Positions 1-7,673 of a DNA stretch of 8,685 nucleotides are shown in pieces (the stretch's first letter is position 1; each line of letters starts with the position of its first letter). This DNA is from Alphaproteobacteria bacterium (GTDB lineage: Bacteria > Pseudomonadota > Alphaproteobacteria > Micavibrionales > Micavibrionaceae), in the NCBI GenBank assembly GCA_016763095.1, contig JAESUK010000078.1, positions 1 through 8,685 on the forward strand, read 5' to 3'. The notes below the pieces were generated by a model. The model was not told the DNA's origin. It saw only the letters and a list, made by a program, of their open reading frames with translations, and did not search any database. The translations under genes and the position numbers were made by a program.

Positions 1-749
1 CCACCATAGAGCGTATCGTTACCAGCATCTCCATAGAGGTAGTCACTGCCCCCTTCTCCGTAGAGGATATCATCCCCGTCACCGCCAACAAGTGTGTCAC
101 GGAAGGCATTCTCACCACCATAGATGATGTCGTTGCCGCCTTCTCCACGTAATGTATCTTTGAAGTCACCGCCAAGGATTGTATCGTTGCCGTCACCACC
201 AAAGACAGTGTCTTCTCCATCGTTTCCTTCGATGTAGTCATCCCCTGCTCCACCATATAGGAAGTCATATCCAACATCACCGTAGAGGAAGTCGTTTCCG
301 TCATTTCCATAGAGCGTGTCTAGTCCGTTTCCGCCATAGAGCGTGTCTACGCCATCCCCTCCAACGAGTTTGTCATTCCCGTCTTCACCATAGAGCGTAT
401 CGTCTCCAGCTCCCGCATATCCGCTGGCACCAGCATCATCATCGCCATAAAGATTGTCATTGCCTAATCCACCATAGAGCGTATCCGCGCCTTCTTGACC
501 ACGGAGCGTATCAACACCGTCACCTCCGGAGAGAATATCGTTTCCAACATCACCATAGAGATAATCATTTCCGAGCTCTCCGTTTAAGGTGTCATCTCCT
601 TCATACCCATAGAGGCGGTCTTTATCGTCTCCTCCGTAGATGGTGTCGTTTCCTGCCAGCCCTCTTAGATAGTCTTGTCCCGCAAATCCATAAATGATGT
701 CATCATTCACAGTTCCCCAGATTGTTTCACCTGCGGATGTTCCTGTGAT
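1..749 (-). repeat. Terminal RTX nonapeptide array, continuing past the window edge
   Basis: From about residue 2309 to 2557 the protein is almost uninterrupted LYGGxGxDT units, on the order of two dozen (for example LYGGLGNDN, LYGEDGNDK, LYGGNGLDT). A short insert, DDDAGASGYAGAG, lies near 2411-2423. Each Gly/Asp turn should bind calcium and fold after export. The array is still running at position 1, so the secretion signal and stop codon are not visible. Confidence 0.95.
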
Positions 750-3700
750 TGCCGAGAATGAAAAGTCATTTGCTGACCAATAGGTATTTATTACGTTTTT
801 AACAAGAATTGTTCCTTCACTACCAACGGTAATTAAACTATCTGAACCTGATGCGGCAATTGTGAGGTCTGAGAATTGAAGAACCGATAAGATCGCAGAA
901 ATATCTAATGTTTCACCTGACGCAAAGTCGTAAACTGTGTCGTTTCCGAACCCGTCTTCAAAAGCAAAAATATCGAGTTCTGTTCCACCATAGAGATTAT
1001 CATCCCCATTATCACCATAGAGGACATCACTTCCTGCTTCACCGTAGATTGTATCGTTGCCGTCACCTCCATGTAAAACATTAGTGACGCTACTTCCTGT
1101 GATGGTGTTATTCCCGCTTCCTGCAATAATGTTTTCTACACCCACCAGGGTTTCTACATCATTAGTTGTAAATATGATTTCTTCAGTCGTGAGGTTGAAT
1201 GCTATATCGCTTCCTGCATAGGTAAATTCAAGTGTATCTATGCCTGTTCCGCCATCGAAGGTATCAGCTCCAGTATTTCCTATAAGAATATCGTTTCCGG
1301 CTCCTCCAAAGTGAGCATCATCCCCAGCCCCGCCATCAAGTATGTTGGCGGTATCACTACCAGTAAGTATATTATCACCACTCCCAGCAATGACGTTTTC
1401 TACATTAACAAGAGATTCTGTGTTACCGCTAACAGTAAATGTAATTACTTCAGTTGCTAGGTTGATATTAGCTGTGCCTGAATAATAAGTGAAATCAAGC
1501 GTATCTATGCCTGTTCCGCCATCGAAGGTATCAGCTCCAGTGTTTCCAATAAGAAGATCATCCCCACCCCCCCCGAAATGAGCATCATCTCCGAGTTCTC
1601 CATCTAGGATGTCATTTCCATCCCCACCATAGAGAGCATCATTGCCCAATGCACCATAGAGCACATCATCCCCACCATACCCATTTATGGTGTCGCTTCC
1701 ATCTGTTCCGTTTAAGGGGTTGTTGTCGCCTTCATCGCCTTCAATTAATATCCCGATAGAAGCAAGGTCACGCACAGCGGTATCGTCTAAAATAGAACCA
1801 TCTGAAAAATGGTACTCTTCAATACGATAGAAGCTTAAACTATCAAATTGGTTTATAACACGAAGTGTGTCTGTCTCTCCATTAATAGAAATGATGATAT
1901 CATCTCCATCGCGTAAAAAAGAAACATCAGTTTGAAGAAGGCTGCCACTAAACTCAATTCTATCAGTTCCAGCCGAAAAAGCTTGCGCAAAATCATTTAC
2001 GGTATCTTGGCCAGACCCAATTCCAAATATATAGGTATCACCTCCATTGAGGCCGTATAAAAGATCGTCTCCACTCCCTCCATTAAGGATATCAGCCGAG
2101 CCATCAAAGCCATAAATGGTATCGTTCCCACTCGTAGAATAAGTATCTAGTAATTTGATTTTAATATCTGATTTATTCCAAACTGTTTGAGCTATATCTT
2201 GGAATTGAAAGGATTCTATAGACCATATTTCACCAGGAAATGTTTGAGAAAACTGGTCCTCAATGGTCAATGTACTTCCATCTGCTAACGTAAATGTTAC
2301 AGCATCGGAATTACCAGTACGCGACAGAGATACTGTTGTTGGATCTACATCTGGTAAGAACAAAACTGTATCTGATCCATATGTCTCCATTTTGATAATG
2401 TCATTTCCATAGCCTGCTCCAAATATATAGGTATCATCTCCATCGACTCCGCCATAGAGAAGGTCATCTCCAGCCCCGCCATCTAGAATGTCATTTGTTC
2501 CATCAAAGCCATAAATGGTATCGTTTCCACTCGTAGAATAAGTATCTAGCAATTTGATTTTAATATCTGATTTATTCCAAACTGTTTGAGCTATATCTTG
2601 GAATTGAAAGGATTCAATGGCTAGAAACTGCCCGAGTGCTCCAAAATCATTGACTTGGTCTATAATTGTTAAGGTACTTCCATCAGATAAGGTAAACGTT
2701 ACATCATCTGACCCACCAATACGCGACAAAGATACTGTTGTTGGATCAACATCAGGCAAGAACAAGACTGTATCGTTTGAATTGCTTGCTATATTACTGT
2801 ATTTATCTTCAATCGTGTCATTTCCGTACCCTAAACCAAATATATAGGTGTCTGCATCGTTTCCACCGGAGAGATAGTCATCTCCTGCCCCACCATCGAG
2901 AACATCATCACGGTTAAAGCCATGAATGGTATCATTCCCATTGGTTTTAGCTTGCTCCAGTGTAAGATCTGCAACTTCATCAGCCCCAATTGTATAGCCG
3001 TCAGCAAAATAAAAACCTTCAATTTGTGCAAGGCGTGGGTCACCAATAGGAAGTCCATAGAAAAAGTTGTCTTGCCCAATTATAGTAAGGGTTTCACCTG
3101 TTTGATTAACTGTAATAATAAGGTCATCAGAAGCCCCTTTAGAGAATGTCACATCTTCAATATTAAGATCTTTAAAATTAACTACATCAGGGGCTGTTAG
3201 CAATACATTTCCTGCCGCAGCATCTACGCCAGGAAAATCTAAGTGTCCGGTTTCATCAATAATATCATTTCCATAGTTAAGTCCGTATATGTAGACATCT
3301 CCATCATCGCGACCATGTAAAATGTCATCCCCTGCTCCGCCATCAAGATAATCTTTTGATCGTGTTCCAATCAGGTTCAAACTGCTGTTATCTGGGTGTG
3401 ACACTTCTTTTGCCATATCACGGCGATCCCATACAACACCGTCTGAAAATACAATTTGTGATGCCCCATTTGATCCTTCAATATAGCCACCAAACAGATT
3501 TGGAGCGCGCCCCTCGAACTGATCAGCTAGCGTTAAGACATCACTTGTGCCATCTACAGAAATGATCATGTCATTTCCAACACGCGTAGAAGTTACTTCT
3601 GTCGAGTTGATCTGTGCAAAACGCACAATATCAAACGTATCTGCCCCTAATGTATTCTCGTAATTGTTAATTGTGTCATTTCCAAAGTTTTGCCCGAGAA

Positions 3701-6700
3701 CGTAAGTATCTGTTCCCTTTCCGCCAGTAACTACATCATCTCCAGTCGTGAGGTAGAAAATGTCCTCGTTATCTGTTCCTGTTGTCGTACCAGAAGCCGT
3801 AGAGATTATTCCTGCAGGAATACCAAACAGGTCACCAGCTTGCTCAATTGGAATTGTTAACCCTATATTTTCATAGGCGGTCACGATGTTTTGGAAGAAA
3901 TATCCTCCAGACAAAATTCCTTCACCACGCTCAAAGCTATTTACCACAACATTAACGATAGGATTCCATAAAGCGAGATGATCTGTATCTCCTTGGACTG
4001 TTCCAGGCGCCGCTGTGAATATTTCTTCAAGCATTGGCGCAACTTCACGGTTATCAACTGCTTCATAAACCGATGTTTCAGGGTTATATGCAATTCCATC
4101 AAAGAAGCTTGCTAGAGCGCCCCCTTGTGTGGCAATCCCCACTACCAATTGGTTAAGCTGTGTCCATGCAAGATTAAGCATGTCTCCTGCAGCACTCACA
4201 CTTGCTGCGCCACTTAAGCTATCTTCTCCAACAGTAATTGGAACATTGAGCCAACGCTCAAGGAATTGTATTTCTTCACCTTTAAGTGTTTCCCATGTCT
4301 CCCCAGCTCCTAATGTTTGAGTAGTAACTTGAGAGAGTGTTGGTCTTGGGATCACAACGTCTTGTGCGTCTACTACATCACGACCACTGGCAAACTCATA
4401 GTAATCGCCTTGCGCATCAGAGCGTTTAATCACAAAGTCTTCAACCGTTGCTCCTTGGGACGTAGAGGTTGAAACCACCATGAGAACATCTGAGCGTGCT
4501 TGTAATCCAGGAGATCCAGCAGGGACACTCACGGCAGCAGCCCAGCCATCCAAGATAGGAAGGACGGCCGTGCGAAGCGTTGTGAGGTCAGGTGTTGTAA
4601 AGCCATTGATAATTGAGTTGACTGTAGTCTCAAGTGCACCATCAAGGCTCATGGCTTCACGCAAAGAGGTCAGTGTGCCGTGTCCTTTAATCTCAGGGAG
4701 CGCCAAAGCCCCTGCTGTCAGTGTTACGCTTCCTGTCCACTCACTATCAAAAACGTTGGTTTTAAAGATGACATTACCAAGCGTTCCTGTTGTTGTATCT
4801 GTCTTCGTATAAGTCCCTGTTTCTGTCACAGTGTGACCGTTATTATCTGAAGGGGTTGTGTTGGTTGGTGTTACATCAAAGGATGCAATGCCGAGTTCAG
4901 CGAGAGTTTTTAGTTCGCCTGCATCTGTGATGGCATTTTCGTTGCTATCCTGCCAAACAAAGATATCACTAAAGTTTGTATCAAGAGCATCGACAACACC
5001 ATCAAGATTGCTGTCATAGCTTGCAAGTGCAGTAAACCCACTAACGCCTGGGGCACCGAATAGTTCGGAGATATCATCAATCGTACCGTTGCCGTTCACA
5101 TCAACAGCTAACAGTCCATCATCACCAGACACCCAACCTGTACGCTCAGCAAAGCCATCACCGTTTAAGTCAAAATGCTTGCCTGTGACGTAATTCTCTG
5201 TTGTAAGTTCAATTCCGTCACCGTCAAGATCAATGACAAGAGGGTCTTCTCCAGTGATTACATTTGTCCCAGAATAAGCCTTACTCATAAATCCGATCAC
5301 ATCAATTGAGTTCAAGATGTCATTAATCGTACCTTCGTCTTCGCGGAAGAATTGCCAAACTTTGATTTCTAATTCTCCGACAAAGATTCCACCAGTGTTC
5401 CCTGATCCACCAGCTAATGTTTGCTGATAGTTGGCAACAAACGTTTGATTACCGTTTTGATCATCAATAATTAAGTCACCGACTTGATTAATTCCATACC
5501 GTTCTCCGTTCTTCCCATAAGCCCATGCACTTTCAGACTCTGCATTTTTTAGTGCTCCAGTGAGAGTCTTATTAAATAACGTAAAGCGATCATCAAAGGA
5601 GGCGTCTGTAACGTAGATATAATTAGCGACATCAATCCTGTCGTTCCCTGCTCCCGTTATAAGGATTGAATCGGTATCTAGGTTTTTAAACTCATCATTT
5701 TGTGCCGTTCCAACAAGAGTTTCAAAACCACTAAATTTGATTTCATACTCACCACCTGCATTAACGACGCTGTTATTATTAACTGTTACGCCACTGCCTG
5801 TAATAGAAGAAAAATCAAGAATATCTCCGATTAGCGGAGTCTCATGACCTCCTCCAATAAGCTCTATATCTCCCTCTAATGTCAAAGTTGTAAATTTAAC
5901 AGTGTCATCGTGGCTAGAAAGAATTATTTTCTCGATACTGTCGAATGTATCAGTATCTGGATTTTGTGATTTATCTGTTATGGTTTTAGCTACAATATCA
6001 ACGTCTAGTCCAGAGATATGGTTCTCATAGCCTAAGGTGTCTGTTCCATCCCCCCCGAGTAGAATATCATTACCTTTACCACCAACTAATCTATCATTCC
6101 CAGCTCCACCAATAAGGAGATCGTTTTCATTTCCACCCGTTAAATCATCGTTAACTGAACTCCCGATAATCAAATTACCGCTATCAGTAGCACCAACAAC
6201 GGTTTGTGAACCCGCTCCGCCAATAAACAATGTTACATTCTGTGAGGTAGATGTATTTGAGTAATCTGTTATACCTGCATCGTTTAATGCAAAAACAACG
6301 TTATCAAATATATTCACTGAGCTATCACCCCATAAGGTTTGCATGTATCCGCGAACTTCATTTCCGATAGGAATGATCTTTCCAATAAAATCTGCACGAG
6401 CATGCATAGGAGGAACAGTACCATCCCCCGCTTGAGCCCAGAGATTATCTGTAAAGTCGATTGTTAAATTTTGATTGTTTACTTCATCGTTATAGGCAAG
6501 AATACCGTTAACAGCTTCCGCAAAATCCACCTGTTCTATTTTATTAAGCGCTAATATCCCTGAAAACTGTACAAAAGACTTACTAATGTCTGTGGCAAAA
6601 AGCTCTATACTCGTGTTTGTCGCCGCTGTTAATGCCTGCCCCAAATTATTTGCATCATTGTATAGCGCCCGAATACCAGTATCACCAAACACAAGCGCTC

Positions 6701-7673
6701 CAGTATCAATGGCGGAATATGCAAGAGTAGTTCGAATAATATCAGCGTAATTATTAAGGTCTCCTCCTTGTGCTGCAGTTAAAGAGCTTCCTTGAATATT
6801 TTGTGTATTCCCTCCAATAATATCGACTGCAAATTCCCCATCATACAAAACTGGCCAAAAATACTGTGCAGCTTGCTCCCATTGAGAACTACTCCCAACT
6901 TCTGTCTCTTCCGCAAATAGACGAATGACAAGAGAGGACATTGAGTGTCTATCAACGTTTATCCAACCAGAATCGTTTGGCAATACAACATTCGGGCCTA
7001 AACTTAATGGTGTTTGAAGCGTTGATTGAAAAGAACGGTTGGGGAATAAAAATTCTCCAGCAATATATGTTGTTTCAATGTTTGAATTTGAGGTTCCCCA
7101 AGGTGTGCCCCCGAGATAAGCAGATTGATGAATATTTGCATTATAGTTTGGGTTATTAACATCAGAAACATTGAAGGTATCTACCGCGGCAGCTTCAAAT
7201 GCCATATTATCAAAAATGTCTGCAGACTTTTGATATGTTGATGCAATCAGCCCCGCCAAGCCACCACCAAGGGAATGCCCCGTTAGGGATATTACTGGGG
7301 TTAGTGGATCAATTGGATTTCCACCATTACTCGCTGTTGCGACTTCGTTATAAAAATCATAGGCAAGAAGAGCTTGAGGACTATTGGCATTTCCTACACT
7401 AGTTTTATATCCGTAAACTGAATCAAGGGAGCTGTCCGTTCCTCGATAGGAAATCGTAATTTCACTTCCTAAGTCGTATGCGATACCGTAGAAGCTAGAA
7501 TTTTCGTCTAACCTGTTCTGTGAACCATCAAGACCAAGGGTCTCAGAATCAAAGATGATTTGTGCATATCCAGTATAATTATCTACGTCGCTTGATAAAA
7601 TTATTGATTCATTATAACCACGATTATAAGAATCCATCGATAAGACCGCTTTAAAAAGCTCTGGATCAATCAT
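1..7673 (-). CDS. Giant RTX lipase (class-3-type lipase domain plus calcium-binding repeats), 3' end outside window
   Basis: A continuous frame of 2557 complete codons runs off the window edge. Likely a secreted, calcium-folded lipase or esterase. By residue: 1-260 lipase domain (YRGTD 76-80, GHSLGG 132-137 with Ser134, His243 in RHSM); about 318-341 a conserved-looking FGDTGIRALY stretch; 519-545 an early RTX cluster; 799-922 an FrpC-like Asp/Gly calcium domain; about 923-1298 a linker; 1299-1978 haemolysin-type repeat blocks; 1979-2240 and 2309-2557 nonapeptide arrays. The N-terminus (MIDPELFKAVLSMDSYNRGY) has no signal peptide and I saw no cysteine, as expected for type I secretion; the secretion signal would lie in the missing C-terminus. 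The start is supported by GGGGAG 7 bases upstream and a one-base overlap with the preceding gene. Family I.3 RTX lipases are usually around 500-620 residues, so this is far longer. Lipase and RTX calls are strong; substrate and adhesin role are inference. Confidence 0.93.
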   Translation of the reverse strand, partial: MIDPELFKAVLSMDSYNRGYNESIILSSDVDNYTGYAQIIFDSETLGLDGSQNRLDENSSFYGIAYDLGSEITISYRGTDSSLDSVYGYKTSVGNANSPQALLAYDFYNEVATASNGGNPIDPLTPVISLTGHSLGGGLAGLIASTYQKSADIFDNMAFEAAAVDTFNVSDVNNPNYNANIHQSAYLGGTPWGTSNSNIETTYIAGEFLFPNRSFQSTLQTPLSLGPNVVLPNDSGWINVDRHSMSSLVIRLFAEETEVGSSSQWEQAAQYFWPVLYDGEFAVDIIGGNTQNIQGSSLTAAQGGDLNNYADIIRTTLAYSAIDTGALVFGDTGIRALYNDANNLGQALTAATNTSIELFATDISKSFVQFSGILALNKIEQVDFAEAVNGILAYNDEVNNQNLTIDFTDNLWAQAGDGTVPPMHARADFIGKIIPIGNEVRGYMQTLWGDSSVNIFDNVVFALNDAGITDYSNTSTSQNVTLFIGGAGSQTVVGATDSGNLIIGSSVNDDLTGGNENDLLIGGAGNDRLVGGKGNDILLGGDGTDTLGYENHISGLDVDIVAKTITDKSQNPDTDTFDSIEKIILSSHDDTVKFTTLTLEGDIELIGGGHETPLIGDILDFSSITGSGVTVNNNSVVNAGGEYEIKFSGFETLVGTAQNDEFKNLDTDSILITGAGNDRIDVANYIYVTDASFDDRFTLFNKTLTGALKNAESESAWAYGKNGERYGINQVGDLIIDDQNGNQTFVANYQQTLAGGSGNTGGIFVGELEIKVWQFFREDEGTINDILNSIDVIGFMSKAYSGTNVITGEDPLVIDLDGDGIELTTENYVTGKHFDLNGDGFAERTGWVSGDDGLLAVDVNGNGTIDDISELFGAPGVSGFTALASYDSNLDGVVDALDTNFSDIFVWQDSNENAITDAGELKTLAELGIASFDVTPTNTTPSDNNGHTVTETGTYTKTDTTTGTLGNVIFKTNVFDSEWTGSVTLTAGALALPEIKGHGTLTSLREAMSLDGALETTVNSIINGFTTPDLTTLRTAVLPILDGWAAAVSVPAGSPGLQARSDVLMVVSTSTSQGATVEDFVIKRSDAQGDYYEFASGRDVVDAQDVVIPRPTLSQVTTQTLGAGETWETLKGEEIQFLERWLNVPITVGEDSLSGAASVSAAGDMLNLAWTQLNQLVVGIATQGGALASFFDGIAYNPETSVYEAVDNREVAPMLEEIFTAAPGTVQGDTDHLALWNPIVNVVVNSFERGEGILSGGYFFQNIVTAYENIGLTIPIEQAGDLFGIPAGIISTASGTTTGTDNEDIFYLTTGDDVVTGGKGTDTYVLGQNFGNDTINNYENTLGADTFDIVRFAQINSTEVTSTRVGNDMIISVDGTSDVLTLADQFEGRAPNLFGGYIEGSNGASQIVFSDGVVWDRRDMAKEVSHPDNSSLNLIGTRSKDYLDGGAGDDILHGRDDGDVYIYGLNYGNDIIDETGHLDFPGVDAAAGNVLLTAPDVVNFKDLNIEDVTFSKGASDDLIITVNQTGETLTIIGQDNFFYGLPIGDPRLAQIEGFYFADGYTIGADEVADLTLEQAKTNGNDTIHGFNRDDVLDGGAGDDYLSGGNDADTYIFGLGYGNDTIEDKYSNIASNSNDTVLFLPDVDPTTVSLSRIGGSDDVTFTLSDGSTLTIIDQVNDFGALGQFLAIESFQFQDIAQTVWNKSDIKIKLLDTYSTSGNDTIYGFDGTNDILDGGAGDDLLYGGVDGDDTYIFGAGYGNDIIKMETYGSDTVLFLPDVDPTTVSLSRTGNSDAVTFTLADGSTLTIEDQFSQTFPGEIWSIESFQFQDIAQTVWNKSDIKIKLLDTYSTSGNDTIYGFDGSADILNGGSGDDLLYGLNGGDTYIFGIGSGQDTVNDFAQAFSAGTDRIEFSGSLLQTDVSFLRDGDDIIISINGETDTLRVINQFDSLSFYRIEEYHFSDGSILDDTAVRDLASIGILIEGDEGDNNPLNGTDGSDTINGYGGDDVLYGALGNDALYGGDGNDILDGELGDDAHFGGGGDDLLIGNTGADTFDGGTGIDTLDFTYYSGTANINLATEVITFTVSGNTESLVNVENVIAGSGDNILTGSDTANILDGGAGDDAHFGGAGNDILIGNTGADTFDGGTGIDTLEFTYAGSDIAFNLTTEEIIFTTNDVETLVGVENIIAGSGNNTITGSSVTNVLHGGDGNDTIYGEAGSDVLYGDNGDDNLYGGTELDIFAFEDGFGNDTVYDFASGETLDISAILSVLQFSDLTIAASGSDSLITVGSEGTILVKNVINTYWSANDFSFSAITGTSAGETIWGTVNDDIIYGFAGQDYLRGLAGNDTIYGGDDKDRLYGYEGDDTLNGELGNDYLYGDVGNDILSGGDGVDTLRGQEGADTLYGGLGNDNLYGDDDAGASGYAGAGDDTLYGEDGNDKLVGGDGVDTLYGGNGLDTLYGNDGNDFLYGDVGYDFLYGGAGDDYIEGNDGEDTVFGGDGNDTILGGDFKDTLRGEGGNDIIYGGENAFRDTLVGGDGDDILYGEGGSDYLYGDAGNDTLYG
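954..1739 (-). repeat. Central RTX nonapeptide region
   Basis: Residues 1979-2240 open with GTDGSDTINGYGGDDVLYGA and continue in GGxGxDxLxG units. The 89-residue tandem pair interrupts them, and GGDGNDTIYGEAGSDVLYGD closes the region. A non-repeat stretch of about 70 residues (2241-2308) separates it from the terminal array. Confidence 0.88.
1053..1586 (-). repeat. Tandem duplication of a 267-bp (89-residue) RTX unit
   Basis: Residues 2030-2118 (1320-1586) and 2119-2207 (1053-1319) are two head-to-tail copies. Each runs DAHFGG, LIGNTGADTFDGGTGIDTL, a divergent stretch, then VENVIAGSG or VENIIAGSG. A 41-base stretch is identical between 1234-1274 and 1501-1541, while the centre of the unit has drifted. 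The non-glycine insert reads as a beta-strand segment between RTX turns. Confidence 0.88.
2101..2216 (-). repeat. Near-identical 116-bp repeat, copy 1
   Basis: This segment matches 2500-2615 at 114 of 116 bases. It encodes residues 1819-1858 (from IESFQFQDIAQTVW to NDTIYGFDG), a 40-residue stretch identical between copies. The 399-base offset keeps the frame. The only differences seen are at 2127 and 2151, both silent. Confidence 0.95.
2500..2615 (-). repeat. Near-identical 116-bp repeat, copy 2
   Basis: Partner of 2101-2216, encoding residues 1686-1725 of the giant RTX protein. Similarity continues more loosely into the adjoining DNA: about 2272-2372 aligns with about 2674-2774, at an offset of 402 bases. 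The duplicated unit is therefore one whole repeat block of about 400 bp. Confidence 0.95.
3780..4907 (-). other. Non-repeat linker region of the giant RTX protein
   Basis: Residues 923-1298 separate the FrpC-like domain from the repeat blocks. They include LPEIKGHGTLTSLREAM (992-1008), a stretch I recall from other large proteobacterial and cyanobacterial RTX proteins. A mostly helical-looking segment with Trp/Leu/Ala runs follows (about 1120-1290, for example FLERWLNVPI and MLNLAWTQLNQLVV). No catalytic motif was recognised. It could be a spacer or a binding domain. Confidence 0.55.
4908..5279 (-). other. FrpC-like Asp/Gly-rich calcium-binding domain
   Basis: Residues 799-922 read DPLVIDLDGDGIELTT (810-825), FDLNGDGFAERTGWVSGDDG (834-853), then VNGNGTIDDISELFG (859-873). 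Two EF-hand-like loops follow: YDSNLDGVVDALD (886-898) and WQDSNENAITDAGEL (907-921). This arrangement recurs in FrpA/FrpC-related and other large RTX proteins, between the N-terminal effector domain and the repeats. The spaced Asp/Asn/Gly residues point to calcium binding. I do not see enzymatic residues in it. Confidence 0.8.
6039..6119 (-). repeat. Early RTX nonapeptide cluster after the lipase domain
   Basis: Residues 519-545 hold three canonical units (IGGAGNDRL, VGGKGNDIL, LGGDGTDTL). They are preceded by degenerate copies from about residue 480 (IGGAGSQTVVGA, IGSSVNDDLTGGNEND). These GGxGxDxxx units form calcium-binding beta-rolls. The cluster is more than 700 residues ahead of the main repeat region. 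It may cap or fold the lipase domain on its own. Confidence 0.88.
6894..7673 (-). other. Lipase/esterase catalytic domain (alpha/beta hydrolase, class-3 type)
   Basis: Residues 1-260 of the giant protein. SYRGTD (75-80) matches the class-3 lipase F/YRGT motif that lies near the oxyanion hole. TGHSLGGGLAG (131-141) is the nucleophile elbow, with Ser134 encoded at 7272-7274. It is followed by FDNMAFEAAAVD (154-165), then RHSMSSLVIRLF from 242, where His243 is the probable catalytic histidine. The acid residue cannot be assigned by eye; Asp165 and Asp171 are candidates. The serine motif is intact and the frame unbroken, so the domain should be active. Whether it acts on triglycerides, phospholipids or polyesters cannot be told from sequence. 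Confidence 0.88.

Larger units (their letters stand above)
1740..3779 (-). repeat. Haemolysin-type calcium-binding repeat blocks (about five, roughly 130-140 residues each)
   Basis: Residues 1299-1978 are built of a recurring block: GGxGDDxLxGG, then DTYIFGxGxGNDTI, then a beta-rich stretch ending in SDGxxW or a similar turn. Block landmarks are TDTYVLGQNFGNDTI (1321-1335), DVYIYGLNYGNDII (1459-1472), DTYIFGLGYGNDTI (1608-1621), DTYIFGAGYGNDII (1747-1760) and DTYIFGIGSGQDTV (1879-1892). The design matches the haemolysin-type calcium-binding-related domain found between RTX units. Neighbouring blocks near 1680-1860 are almost identical at DNA level. Confidence 0.85.

Noticed and set aside
179..697. 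Plus-strand open frame rich in His, Arg and Leu
   Set aside because: It is the antisense shadow of the glycine/aspartate RTX array; its composition and period follow the repeats and it has no ribosome binding site.
1..3779. Regularly spaced repeats resembling a CRISPR or satellite array
   Set aside because: The repeats are in frame and translate to GGxGxDxxx units of a protein; spacing and sequence vary as codons do.
4480..4812. Plus-strand 110-codon open frame
   Set aside because: It lies antisense to the linker of the RTX protein, with no recognisable motif or start signal, while the opposite frame reads as a continuous conserved-looking protein.
6037..6264. Plus-strand open frame of Pro/Ser-rich repeats
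   Set aside because: It is the complement of the early RTX cluster; the PPSR/PPTN pattern is the antisense reading of GGxGxD codons.
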